From Anaerolineales bacterium (GTDB lineage Bacteria > Chloroflexota > Anaerolineae > Anaerolineales > E44-bin32), in contig JAGLGG010000153.1 of NCBI GenBank assembly GCA_023144145.1, positions 1 through 10,394 of the forward strand: DNA of 10,394 nt. Reading direction: 5' to 3'. Each line of letters begins with the position of its first letter. Positions within the stretch are counted from its first letter, which is position 1. A program made the translations under genes and the position numbers. Of this stretch, positions 1 to 6,568 are shown piece by piece. The notes under the pieces were generated by a model. It was given only the letters and a program-made list of their open reading frames with translations, was not told the origin of the DNA and did no database searches.

Positions 1-377
1 AATCAAGCCCACTTCAAAACGGGCGAGTCGAGGATGCCGAGAGAAGGTTGGATGACTGCCGACAGGCAATACTCGATCGAAATTTTAAAAAACTTGCATT
101 AGTTGTTGAAACAGACAGCAATATGATGCATTCCGTAATGCTCACTTCCACCCCGCCAATCCTTTATTGGGAACCTGCCACGATTACGATCATGCGTAAT
201 ATTGTCAAATGGCGAGGAGAAGGCATTGAAGTCTGCTACACCATTGATGCCGGCCCCAATGTGCACTGCATATGTACAGCCGAATCGGTCCAAGAAATTG
301 AAAAACGATTGCGTAAGTTATCCGGTGTAAAACGCATCTTAACGAGTCGAGTTGGAGGAAGTGCGCGGGTAATATGA
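1..377 (+). CDS. mvaD: Diphosphomevalonate (or phosphomevalonate) decarboxylase, C-terminal part
   Basis: This is the 3' end of a gene that enters from the left edge. The frame is open from base 3 through the TTG at 48, so that TTG is not the start. About 125 residues are visible. The signature segments are D-SN-MH, then a P..YW.P.T stretch, and near the end TIDAGPNVH, which matches the conserved DAGPN block of GHMP-type mevalonate diphosphate decarboxylases and contains the catalytic Asp of that family. The family carries out ATP-dependent decarboxylation of mevalonate 5-diphosphate to isopentenyl diphosphate in the cytoplasm. Some Chloroflexota relatives instead act on mevalonate 5-phosphate and work with isopentenyl phosphate kinase. 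The residues that would separate the two lie mostly in the missing N-terminal part, so the substrate is open. The next gene, rseP, has its own promoter-like sequence. Confidence 0.85.
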   Translation, partial: SSPLQNGRVEDAERRLDDCRQAILDRNFKKLALVVETDSNMMHSVMLTSTPPILYWEPATITIMRNIVKWRGEGIEVCYTIDAGPNVHCICTAESVQEIEKRLRKLSGVKRILTSRVGGSARVI

Positions 378-403
378 TTGCTAAAGCCCTTCCGAGGCTT
401 GGG

Positions 404-412
404 TGATATAAT
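404..412 (+). promoter_or_regulatory. Extended -10 promoter for rseP
   Basis: TGATATAAT is a perfect extended -10 (TG, one base, TATAAT at 407-412). The predicted transcription start is near 419, about 20 bases before the rseP ATG. No convincing -35 lies at the normal spacing, as is usual for extended -10 promoters. An AAGGTGA ribosome-binding site follows at 430-436. Confidence 0.6.
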
Positions 413-439
413 TCGCAGGAAATTTGGTAAAGGTGAAAT

Positions 440-1486
440 ATGGTTCTAGATATTATTATTTTTCTTCTCGCGTTTGTTGGTGTGATCATTGGTCATGAAC
501 TTGGGCACTTTCTCGCTGCTCGGTTGCTTGGTGTCCGAGTTGAGGAATTTGGTCTCGGTTTTCCACCACGCATCATAAGTCTTTTCGAGGCTGGAGGCAC
601 CAAGTTCTCTCTCAACTGGATCCCTCTAGGTGGTTTCGTGCGAATTTCAGGGGAGAATGATCCCGACGTCGAAGATGGACTAGCCAATTCATCAAAGACG
701 GTTCGAGCCATCATTCTTGTCGCAGGATCGGCGGCGAACGTTTTGCTCGTTTTCATTGCATTTACTTTTGCATTTCGTTTTGCAGCGCCAGATAATTCTC
801 GCGTTCTTATTACCGGCGTCTCCGAAAACACTCCTGCGGAAACCTCTGGAATTCTTCCTGGGGATTTAGTCCTTAAAGTAGACGATGTAGAGATTGATGG
901 CTTCGAGAGTATGGTCGTAGCCGTGAGCCAAAGAGTTGACACTGAAACACTGATAACTGTTGAGCGTGAAGGTAAAATCCTCGATATTCCACTTGTCCCA
1001 CGGTCCTCATTCCCTGAAGATCAAGGGCCTATGGGAGTCTCGCTGGGATATCCAACAAGAGAGATCTCATGGGGAGAGGCTATAACCTTTGGCGCAGAAA
1101 CCACTGTTTTCCAATTTCGTGAGATCATCAGCCTTCCCGGCAGGCTCTTTAATGGTGAAATACCGCCCGATGAGGCTAAAATAGTCGGTCCGGTGGGTAT
1201 ATTTGATTTGTTCACAAGGGTTGGCGATTTAGATCAATCCAACCAAAGACTTTTTTTTACCCTAACTCTCTTCGGTACAATTAGTGCTTCATTGGCGATC
1301 ATGAACCTCCTTCCAATTCCAGCATTAGATGGCGGGCGTTTGCTTTTTGTGCTTATCGAATTATTAATTGGGAAGAGGATTTCGCCTCGATATGAGGGGC
1401 TTGCACATACAATTGGTTTTGCCGTGCTGCTAGTAATTCTGCTTTACGTGACCACCATGGATATTCAGAACCTTTTGCTACAATGA
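440..1486 (+). CDS. rseP: RseP-family intramembrane zinc metalloprotease (site-2 protease, M50)
   Basis: The 348-residue protein is a membrane-embedded metalloprotease that cleaves transmembrane substrates such as anti-sigma factors or leftover signal peptides. TM1 carries the zinc-binding HELGH at residues 19-23. A GFVRISGE loop at 65-72 matches the membrane-reentrant segment of the family. TM2 (about 88-112) holds AGSAAN, the counterpart of the usual GPxxN. One PDZ domain lies at about 121-190. NLLPIPALDGG at 289-299 provides the third zinc ligand, Asp297 of the LDG motif. A last TM ends the chain. One PDZ and about 350 residues is the short form; the E. coli enzyme has two PDZ domains and 450 residues. 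The ATG is supported by AAGGTGA three bases upstream. In many bacteria rseP sits beside dxr of the MEP isoprenoid pathway; here the left neighbour is a mevalonate-pathway gene. No anti-sigma factor gene is in view. Confidence 0.93.
   Translation: MVLDIIIFLLAFVGVIIGHELGHFLAARLLGVRVEEFGLGFPPRIISLFEAGGTKFSLNWIPLGGFVRISGENDPDVEDGLANSSKTVRAIILVAGSAANVLLVFIAFTFAFRFAAPDNSRVLITGVSENTPAETSGILPGDLVLKVDDVEIDGFESMVVAVSQRVDTETLITVEREGKILDIPLVPRSSFPEDQGPMGVSLGYPTREISWGEAITFGAETTVFQFREIISLPGRLFNGEIPPDEAKIVGPVGIFDLFTRVGDLDQSNQRLFFTLTLFGTISASLAIMNLLPIPALDGGRLLFVLIELLIGKRISPRYEGLAHTIGFAVLLVILLYVTTMDIQNLLLQ
1476..1484 (+). promoter_or_regulatory. Possible extended -10 promoter for the HEAT-protein/permease pair
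   Basis: TGCTACAAT lies inside the last codons of rseP. It would start a transcript near 1491, about 20 bases before the ATG at 1512. The gap to the HEAT gene is only 25 bases and has no clear ribosome-binding site, so read-through from rseP is an alternative source of mRNA. The -35 is not recognisable. Confidence 0.35.
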
Positions 1487-1511
1487 CACCCTCGCATGTT
1501 GAATAATAATT

Positions 1512-2468
1512 ATGACCAGCAAATTAGACTCGGTGTTGGAAACTCTAGTAGATGCAAACTCTCTCCCCTCTAAGGATTCCTTAGCAGAATTTTCAGACCT
1601 TGATCAAGGTGAAATTAAATATCTTCAGAGTAAATGGGATCAGATACCCATAGATTTAAGACGCTCGCTAATAGAAGAAATAGGCAAATTAGGTGACGAC
1701 AATGTCACATTTAATTTTGAGGAAATCAATCGGCTCGCCCTGAATGACGGAGACGAAGAGGTTAGAAGAGGTTCCATCTCTAATTTATGGGAGTCTGAAA
1801 ATCCCAGCCTAGTTCAACTACTTCTTGAGATACTTATCCAGGATCCCTCTGTTCATGTCCGCGCCACTGCAGCATCTGCTCTTGGTGCATTTGTGCTTCT
1901 AGGGGAAACGCAGGGTCTTCCATCGGATCATCTCACAAAAATTGAAGATGCACTTCTCGATACTCACCGCAACACCAAGGACAGCCCCATTCATAGAAAA
2001 TGCCTTGAATCGCTTGGATATTCTTCAAGAACTGAAGTAGATGATTTAATTCAAGCCGCATTCGAATCAGCGGATGAGATGCAGGTGCGATCGGCCATTC
2101 TAGCTATGGGGAGATCGGCTAATAAGAAATGGGGCGTATCTGTGCTTTCACAGCTACAAAGCCCCTCACCAGGCCTGCGCCATGAATCAGTGGTAGCTGT
2201 TGGGGAGTTGGAAATTAAAGAGGCATTGGAAGACATTATCGAATTAGTCGATGATGTAGACCAGAATGTTCATCGTGCCGTGCTCTGGTCGCTAAGCCAA
2301 CTTGGAGGCACACGCGCCGCTGATATCCTTGCAGATCTATACAATGCTGCAGAAGATGGTGAGGAACTCGAACTCCTTGAAGATGCTTTGGACAATCTAG
2401 CATTTATAAATGGAACTCGGGACATTTTGCTCTTTGACTTTGATGACGAAGAGGACCCCAGCAATTGA
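1512..2468 (+). CDS. HEAT-repeat protein
   Basis: The protein has 318 residues, is acidic, and has no signal peptide or membrane segment, so it is probably cytoplasmic. From about residue 60 the chain is made of helical pairs with the HEAT/PBS-lyase pattern: a D-x-x-V(R/H) turn followed by an A-rich helix. Examples are DEEVRRGSISNLWE, DPSVHVRATAASALGAF, MQVRSAILAMGR, PGLRHESVVAVGEL and DQNVHRAVLWSLSQLGG. These repeats are usually protein-binding scaffolds; no catalytic residues are visible and the partner is unknown. The tail is very acidic (LFDFDDEEDPSN). No good ribosome-binding site precedes the ATG. The stop overlaps the start of the AEC permease by four bases, so the two are probably co-translated. 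A cyanobacterial-type bilin lyase function is unlikely, as nothing nearby is photosynthetic. Confidence 0.8.
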   Translation: MTSKLDSVLETLVDANSLPSKDSLAEFSDLDQGEIKYLQSKWDQIPIDLRRSLIEEIGKLGDDNVTFNFEEINRLALNDGDEEVRRGSISNLWESENPSLVQLLLEILIQDPSVHVRATAASALGAFVLLGETQGLPSDHLTKIEDALLDTHRNTKDSPIHRKCLESLGYSSRTEVDDLIQAAFESADEMQVRSAILAMGRSANKKWGVSVLSQLQSPSPGLRHESVVAVGELEIKEALEDIIELVDDVDQNVHRAVLWSLSQLGGTRAADILADLYNAAEDGEELELLEDALDNLAFINGTRDILLFDFDDEEDPSN

Positions 2469-3385
2469 ACTCACTTCTCCAACTCTTTGCCGATAATTTG
2501 CTCCCCATTCTCATCGTTGCTTCTATCGGATACATCCTCCAACGTACACTAAAACTAAATCCGAGATCAATATCCCAAACTGTGTTTAACGTTTTCACCC
2601 CAGCGCTTGTACTTAAACTATTGCTCTCGTCTCAGATTCAAGCCGCTGAAATGGGAAAAATGGTGCTCTTTGCCACAGTAATAATGGCACTGATTTGTTT
2701 TATAAGTTGGGCACTTAGTAAGACGCTGCGTCTCAATGAGAGCATCGCAAGCGCATTCATCCTTTCAGCTACTTTCGCTAACACAGGAAATTATGGCCTA
2801 AGTGTGAATCAGTTCGCATTCGGAGAGCAGGTTCTTGCATTCGCCAGCTTGTACTACCTGACCAGCTCCCTGCTAATCAACTCTGCGGGTGTCTTTATTG
2901 CAACTGTTGGGCGTGTATCACCAAAACAAGCCCTTCTCGGCTTGGTGAAGATCCCTGCAGTTTATGCTGTCCCGATTGCTTTACTTCTCCGAACAAGCGA
3001 ATTTGAGCTCCCGCTGATGCTCTGGCGCCCGCTCGATTTGCTCGCTTCCGCGGCGGTTCCATGCATGCTCATAATTCTTGGAATGCAAATTGGGCACTCT
3101 GGCCTTCCAAAACAGAAGGGTTTGCTAGGATTGACCGTCGTACTTCAATTGATCGTCGCCCCAATCATCGCCCTGGTGATTGCTCCCCTGATGGACATCA
3201 CTGGTTTTGCTTTTCAAGCAGGCATAGTTGAATCAGCCAGCCCAACGGCCGTTCTAACCTCTATCATCGCTTTAGAATTTGATGTGGAGCCAGATTTTGT
3301 GACCGGCGCGATTCTTGTTACAACAATCTTGAGTCCCCTGACTATCACCCCCATAATTTCATTGCTGACCTCGGGGTCTATCTGA
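2465..3385 (+). CDS. AEC (auxin efflux carrier) family permease
   Basis: The 306-residue integral membrane protein has about ten hydrophobic segments and the usual length for bacterial AEC transporters. Family features are the N-terminal LLPILIVASIGYIL helix, the NPRSISQTVFNVFTPALVLKLL segment, the mid-protein NTGNYGLSVNQFAFG motif (the crossover region of the fold) and the C-terminal VESASPTAVLTSIIALEF helix. Members are secondary carriers for organic acids such as malate or malonate; the substrate cannot be read from sequence. The start is TTG in a TTGA overlap with the HEAT-protein stop, with GAAGAGG about ten bases upstream, which points to translational coupling. The next gene, radC, is convergent, with only 15 bases between stop codons and no terminator hairpin seen. 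Confidence 0.85.
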   Translation: MNSLLQLFADNLLPILIVASIGYILQRTLKLNPRSISQTVFNVFTPALVLKLLLSSQIQAAEMGKMVLFATVIMALICFISWALSKTLRLNESIASAFILSATFANTGNYGLSVNQFAFGEQVLAFASLYYLTSSLLINSAGVFIATVGRVSPKQALLGLVKIPAVYAVPIALLLRTSEFELPLMLWRPLDLLASAAVPCMLIILGMQIGHSGLPKQKGLLGLTVVLQLIVAPIIALVIAPLMDITGFAFQAGIVESASPTAVLTSIIALEFDVEPDFVTGAILVTTILSPLTITPIISLLTSGSI

Positions 3386-3400
3386 AGCGACCCCCATGCG

Positions 3401-4093
3401 TCATTCAAACCCAAAGTTTTTTGATTTCAGTGAAACCGACTTATTTTTACCGATGATGATATGGTCCAACACCTCGATGTCCAATAACTTACCTGCAGCG
3501 ACAATCTCTCTCGTAACAGCAATGTCTTCCGGGCTTGGTGTCGGATCTCCACTGGGATGGTTATGAACGACTATAATTGAAGCGGCACTGGCTCGGATCG
3601 CATCACGAAAAACCTCTCCAATCCGGATAAGAGACGAGTTCAAGGAACCTCGGTAGATTTCAACAATCTTTATTAGTTTGTTGCGTGTGTCGAGCAACAT
3701 CACGCGCATATGTTCGTTCTCCAAAGCGCCCATTTCGTACATAAGCAGCGCAGCCGCATCCTCAGGCGAATTGATCGATGGCTGTTCTGAAGGACTCGCC
3801 AATGATAGCCTGCGTCCGAGCTCGATAGCAGCTTTCAACTGAGCGGCCTTCGCAGGTCCGATTCCTTTCATACTACAAAGCACTTCATACGTCGTTCGAT
3901 GTAAGCCATGTAAACCCCCGAAATTCATAAGGATCTCTTGAGCCAATTGCAAAGCATTCATGCCTTTTATTCCGGACCTCAACAGGATTGCGATTAATTC
4001 TGCATTGGAGATCACTTCAGCCCCAAGACTAGCCAATCGCTCCCTTGGTCTGTCGGAGCTTGCGAGCTCAGTAATTCGATAATGGGGGTTCAT
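3401..4093 (-). CDS. radC: RadC family protein (JAMM/MPN+ domain)
   Basis: The protein has 230 residues. The N-terminal part has the family opening DRPRERLASLGAEVISNAEL and a helix-hairpin-helix at about 73-90 (MKGIGPAKAAQLKAA), which would bind DNA. The C-terminal JAMM domain carries HNHPSGDPTPSPED at 177-190, with His177, His179 and Asp183 as zinc ligands, so the metal site looks intact. RadC (UPF0758) has no firmly established role; the old E. coli radC repair phenotype was traced to another locus. The open frame extends to a GTG at 4135, but I place the start at the ATG at 4093, because GAGGAAGGA lies about seven bases upstream and nothing similar precedes the GTG. The start MNPHYRITELASSDRPRERL also matches family N-termini. 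The gene diverges from the zinc-ribbon gene. Confidence 0.92.
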   Translation of the reverse strand: MNPHYRITELASSDRPRERLASLGAEVISNAELIAILLRSGIKGMNALQLAQEILMNFGGLHGLHRTTYEVLCSMKGIGPAKAAQLKAAIELGRRLSLASPSEQPSINSPEDAAALLMYEMGALENEHMRVMLLDTRNKLIKIVEIYRGSLNSSLIRIGEVFRDAIRASAASIIVVHNHPSGDPTPSPEDIAVTREIVAAGKLLDIEVLDHIIIGKNKSVSLKSKNFGFE

Positions 4094-4152
4094 AAGCTTA
4101 TCCTTCCTCGACCTTTTATCAACCAAATCGGCCACGTTTCTAGATGTGCTGA

Positions 4153-4203
4153 AAATTGCCGGATAACGTCGGCAATTTAGATTACATTAAAAGGCAGTGT
4201 CAC
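4153..4203 (-). promoter_or_regulatory. Dyad over a possible radC promoter
   Basis: AAATTGCCG (4153-4161) and CGGCAATTT (4170-4178) are a perfect 9-bp inverted repeat with an 8-base spacer. On the minus strand a possible -35 GTGACA (4198-4203) and -10 TAAATT (4174-4179) are 18 bases apart, so the dyad covers the -10 and the predicted start near 4167. That is the position expected of an operator. The -10 match is only moderate, and no T-run follows the dyad, so a terminator is unlikely. Confidence 0.35.
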
Positions 4204-4250
4204 CCTATCCTTTTTTTGGTGTGTCTAGCTGAGAATAGACCGCCTCATCG

Positions 4251-4259
4251 TGCTATAAT
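4251..4259 (+). promoter_or_regulatory. Extended -10 promoter for the zinc-ribbon gene
   Basis: TGCTATAAT is a perfect extended -10. Transcription would begin near 4266, just before the CGGAG at 4268-4272 and the ATG at 4279. The site lies inside the longer open frame that begins at 4156, which argues against that upstream start. Confidence 0.6.
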
Positions 4260-4278
4260 CGCCCATCCGGAGTCGCCC

Positions 4279-4803
4279 ATGCAACCAATAATTGACTTAG
4301 ATTCTTTAGGAAATATATTCCTTTACCTTAGTGCGTTTTTGGGTGCTATGTTCGCTGGACTGTGGTTGAGTCTGGTAATCTGGACCTTTCGAGATGTAAG
4401 ATCGCGCACTCGAGATCGCTTTATTCAATTACTCGCGTCACTTCTGGTAGCAGTTCTTAATTTGCCCGGCCTCCTTATTTACATAATATTACGCCCGTCT
4501 GAAACTATCGATGAAAAGTACCAACGTTCACTGGAAGAAGAGGCCTTACTTTCTGAGATTGAAACGAAGACAACTTGTCCTGGATGTGGATCGGTCGTTC
4601 AATCTGACTGGCAAATTTGCCCCCATTGTCACACCAGGCTTCATAAACCCTGTACAAATTGTGGTCGATTAATGGAACTTCCGTGGCACGTTTGCCCATA
4701 TTGCGGTCACAACACCCCTCACCCTCGCCGTAATGTACCAGAATCCATTGTCGAGCAAGATACTCAGGATGAGAATTCCACAACAACAGACACTCCGGCG
4801 TAA
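4279..4803 (+). CDS. Two-TM membrane protein with double zinc ribbon
   Basis: The 174-residue protein has two hydrophobic helices, at about 13-35 and 48-72. A short charged segment (EKYQRSLEEEALLSEIE, about 79-95) links them to two zinc ribbons. The first uses Cys100, 103, 114 and 117, the second Cys125, 128, 139 and 142. Both have the spacing CxxC-10-CxxC and contain CP-(H/Y)-C, so they look like an internal duplication. The tail is rich in Asp, Glu and Thr and probably disordered. By family experience such ribbons bind zinc and mediate protein contacts; no function can be assigned. The ATG is chosen because CGGAG lies six bases upstream and a strong extended -10 lies just before that. The longer frame from 4156 would start upstream of the promoter. 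The gene converges on enolase. Confidence 0.82.
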   Translation: MQPIIDLDSLGNIFLYLSAFLGAMFAGLWLSLVIWTFRDVRSRTRDRFIQLLASLLVAVLNLPGLLIYIILRPSETIDEKYQRSLEEEALLSEIETKTTCPGCGSVVQSDWQICPHCHTRLHKPCTNCGRLMELPWHVCPYCGHNTPHPRRNVPESIVEQDTQDENSTTTDTPA

Positions 4804-4850
4804 ATGACTATGTCCTTAAATCCCTGCCATTCACCCCAAAATCCCGTCAC

Positions 4851-6149
4851 CTACCTCCCCGAGACCTTTATTGCCGACCAACCCGCATAACTCGCAACCT
4901 CGCCCAGACTCTCTTCGATACGTAGCAGCTGGTTATACTTCGCAACCCTATCTGATCGAGCTGGTGCGCCGGTCTTGATTTGTCCCATGTTTAATGCGAC
5001 CGCCAGATCCGCAATCGTTGTATCTTCAGTTTCACCAGAACGGTGCGAGGTAACCGCTCGCCATCCTGCATTCTTGCACAATTCCACTGCTTCGATCGTT
5101 TCGGTAAGTGTACCAATTTGATTTAGTTTCACGAGAAGTGCATTACATGCTTTCTCATCGATCCCCTTTTGAACTCTCTTAGGATTCGTCACAAGCAGGT
5201 CATCGCCGACGATTTGAATTTTTTCACCAATTTTTTCAGTGAGTGCTTTCCACCCACTCCAATCATCTTGAGCCAATCCATCCTCAATAGAGACAATTGG
5301 AAATTGTTCAACCCAATCAACCCAAAAATCGACCATTTCCTCACTGGTTAATTCTTTGTCTTCTCTTCTCAGTTTGTACAATTTCGTTTTCTCGTCATAA
5401 AACTCAGAAGCTGCTGGGTCGAGAGCGATCGAAATTTCCGCGCCCGGTTTGTATCCTGCAAGTGAGATTGCTTCCAAAATGATCTCAACCGCTTCCTGGT
5501 TGGCTGATAAGGTCGGCGCAAAACCTCCCTCGTCTCCAACCAATGTTGTGTATCCCTTCGTCTTCAACACCGATCTCAATGCATGATATACCTCAACCCC
5601 CCATCTCAGAGCTTCCGAGAAGGTCGGAGCTCCAAGCGGCATTATCATAAATTCCTGTGCGTCAGTTGATTGCCAACCTGTATGCGCACCGCCATTCAGG
5701 ATGTTGAGCATTGGAACTGGGAGCACATGAGCGTGAACTCCTCCGATGTACCGGTAAAGAGGGAGACCCAGTGAGGCAGAGGCAGCCTTTGCTAACGCAA
5801 GACTTACACCAAGAATCGCGTTCGCTCCAAGTCTGGATTTATTCTCTGTCCCGTCCAGTTCGATCATACTTAAATCAATGTCGCGCTGCTGTGTTCCGTC
5901 CCATCCCAGAAGTAACTCAGCGATGTGCGTGTTAACATTCTCAACTGCCAGATGCACACCCTTGCCCCGGTATCTTTTGACATCTCCGTCGCGTAGTTCG
6001 AGAGCCTCATGCACTCCTGTCGACGCGCCAGAAGGTACAATCGCTCGCCCCCAGCTCCCATCAAATAATGTCACTTCCACTTCGATGGTTGGATTTCCTC
6101 GGGAGTCTAAAACTTCACGAGCATCGACAGCTTCTATCGTAGTTTGCAT
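4851..6149 (-). CDS. eno: Enolase (phosphopyruvate hydratase)
   Basis: Cytoplasmic glycolytic enzyme that interconverts 2-phosphoglycerate and phosphoenolpyruvate. The 432-residue length is normal. Conserved sites are visible: the SGASTGVHEALELRDGD loop near 40-56, His156 in GGAH, Glu166 in QEFM, Glu207 in GDEGGFAP, metal ligands Asp244 (ALDPAASEF), Glu289 (SIEDG) and Asp316 (GDDLLVTN), catalytic Lys341 (KLNQIGTLTE) and His369 in SHRSGETEDT. The loop after His156 reads TGWQSTDAQEFM rather than the frequent ADNNVDIQEFM, a variant whose effect I cannot judge. An ATG six codons upstream (6167) is in frame. I prefer 6149 because GGAGG lies about seven bases before it, and MQTTIEAVDAREVLDSRGNPT is the standard enolase N-terminus. 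Confidence 0.97.
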   Translation of the reverse strand: MQTTIEAVDAREVLDSRGNPTIEVEVTLFDGSWGRAIVPSGASTGVHEALELRDGDVKRYRGKGVHLAVENVNTHIAELLLGWDGTQQRDIDLSMIELDGTENKSRLGANAILGVSLALAKAASASLGLPLYRYIGGVHAHVLPVPMLNILNGGAHTGWQSTDAQEFMIMPLGAPTFSEALRWGVEVYHALRSVLKTKGYTTLVGDEGGFAPTLSANQEAVEIILEAISLAGYKPGAEISIALDPAASEFYDEKTKLYKLRREDKELTSEEMVDFWVDWVEQFPIVSIEDGLAQDDWSGWKALTEKIGEKIQIVGDDLLVTNPKRVQKGIDEKACNALLVKLNQIGTLTETIEAVELCKNAGWRAVTSHRSGETEDTTIADLAVALNMGQIKTGAPARSDRVAKYNQLLRIEESLGEVASYAGWSAIKVSGR

Positions 6150-6181
6150 ACGTTTTCCTCCACTCATGCATTGCTGGAGCC

Positions 6182-6187
6182 ATTATA
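6182..6187 (-). promoter_or_regulatory. -10 element for enolase
   Basis: On the minus strand TATAAT occurs at 6187-6182, preceded by GAG rather than TGn. The predicted start is near 6175, giving a leader of about 26 bases containing the GGAGG that precedes the ATG at 6149. A -35 match is weak (TAATTC at about 18 bases). Confidence 0.5.
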
Positions 6188-6335
6188 CTCCGAGCATTTG
6201 AAAAGGAATTAATGATTACTATTAACGCATGCCATTCGAGGTTGGGACCAGACAAAATTCGCAGCCTACACCAGCAACCGGAAGCAAATATCCGTAATCC
6301 GAATTTTTCCTTTTCCCTACGAAGCTTAATTTAGC

Positions 6336-6359
6336 TGCGGCGGCTCCGACGCCGCCGTA
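6336..6359. repeat. GC-rich hairpin 1
   Basis: CGGCGGC (6338-6344) pairs with GCCGCCG (6351-6357) around the 6-base loop TCCGAC. A G-U and a T-A pair can lengthen the stem to 9. No T-run follows on either strand, so it does not look like an intrinsic terminator. Confidence 0.65.
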
Positions 6360-6382
6360 ACCCGAGCGTGGGAGCTCGGGTT
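6359..6382. repeat. Perfect 9-bp hairpin 2
   Basis: AACCCGAGC (6359-6367) pairs with GCTCGGGTT (6374-6382) around GTGGGA. It abuts hairpin 1 directly, so the two would stack. No T-run follows. Confidence 0.7.
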
Positions 6383-6502
6383 GCGGGGTTGGTCTGACGC
6401 TATGCAAGATCTCCGCTCCTTGGGTAAGGAAGAGGCAGAGCGCGGTACCTGCCAATGGAACTGAGCACTTGTGGCCACCACTCTGCCGCTCCCGATTAAG
6501 TC

Positions 6503-6568
6503 AACCCCCGGGGGTCTACCCAAAATTTCTGTGTCAGCCAAAAATAGCTGCTTAGGCCCCCGGGGGTT
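6503..6568. repeat. Paired CCCCCGGGGG palindromes
   Basis: AACCCCCGGGGG (6503-6514) and CCCCCGGGGGTT (6557-6568) form a perfect 12-bp inverted repeat 42 bases apart. Each copy contains the same 10-bp palindrome, so they are also direct repeats. The spacer is AT-richer and holds a small CAGC/GCTG dyad. The two arms could close a long stem, or each copy could be a separate binding site. Confidence 0.7.

Noticed and set aside
493..942. 149-codon minus-strand frame opposite rseP.
   Set aside because: It is a shadow of rseP, rich in Ser, Thr, Arg and Pro, with no start signal.
3386..3400. Possible terminator between the convergent permease and radC genes.
   Set aside because: Only 15 bases separate the stops and no hairpin is visible.
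4094..4135. GTG start for RadC 14 codons upstream.
   Set aside because: There is no ribosome-binding site before the GTG, while GAGGAAGGA precedes the ATG at 4093.
4156..4278. N-terminal extension of the zinc-ribbon protein by 41 residues.
   Set aside because: The extended -10 promoter at 4251-4259 lies inside it, it would cover the dyad, and a better ribosome-binding site serves the ATG at 4279.
4804..4850. Possible terminator between the convergent zinc-ribbon and enolase genes.
   Set aside because: No inverted repeat or T-run was found in the 47 bases.
6222..6455. 77-codon minus-strand frame in the eno-cysteine desulfurase gap.
   Set aside because: It has no ribosome-binding site and no recognisable family, runs through both hairpins, and has a composition typical of a chance frame.
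6428..6460. On the minus strand GGCAGGTACCGCG resembles the T-box core GGGTGGTACCGCG.
   Set aside because: The essential TGG is AGG here. No specifier stem, no terminator with a T-run and no aminoacyl-tRNA synthetase or amino-acid gene follows; the downstream gene is enolase with its own promoter. The match is probably chance within a palindrome-rich region.
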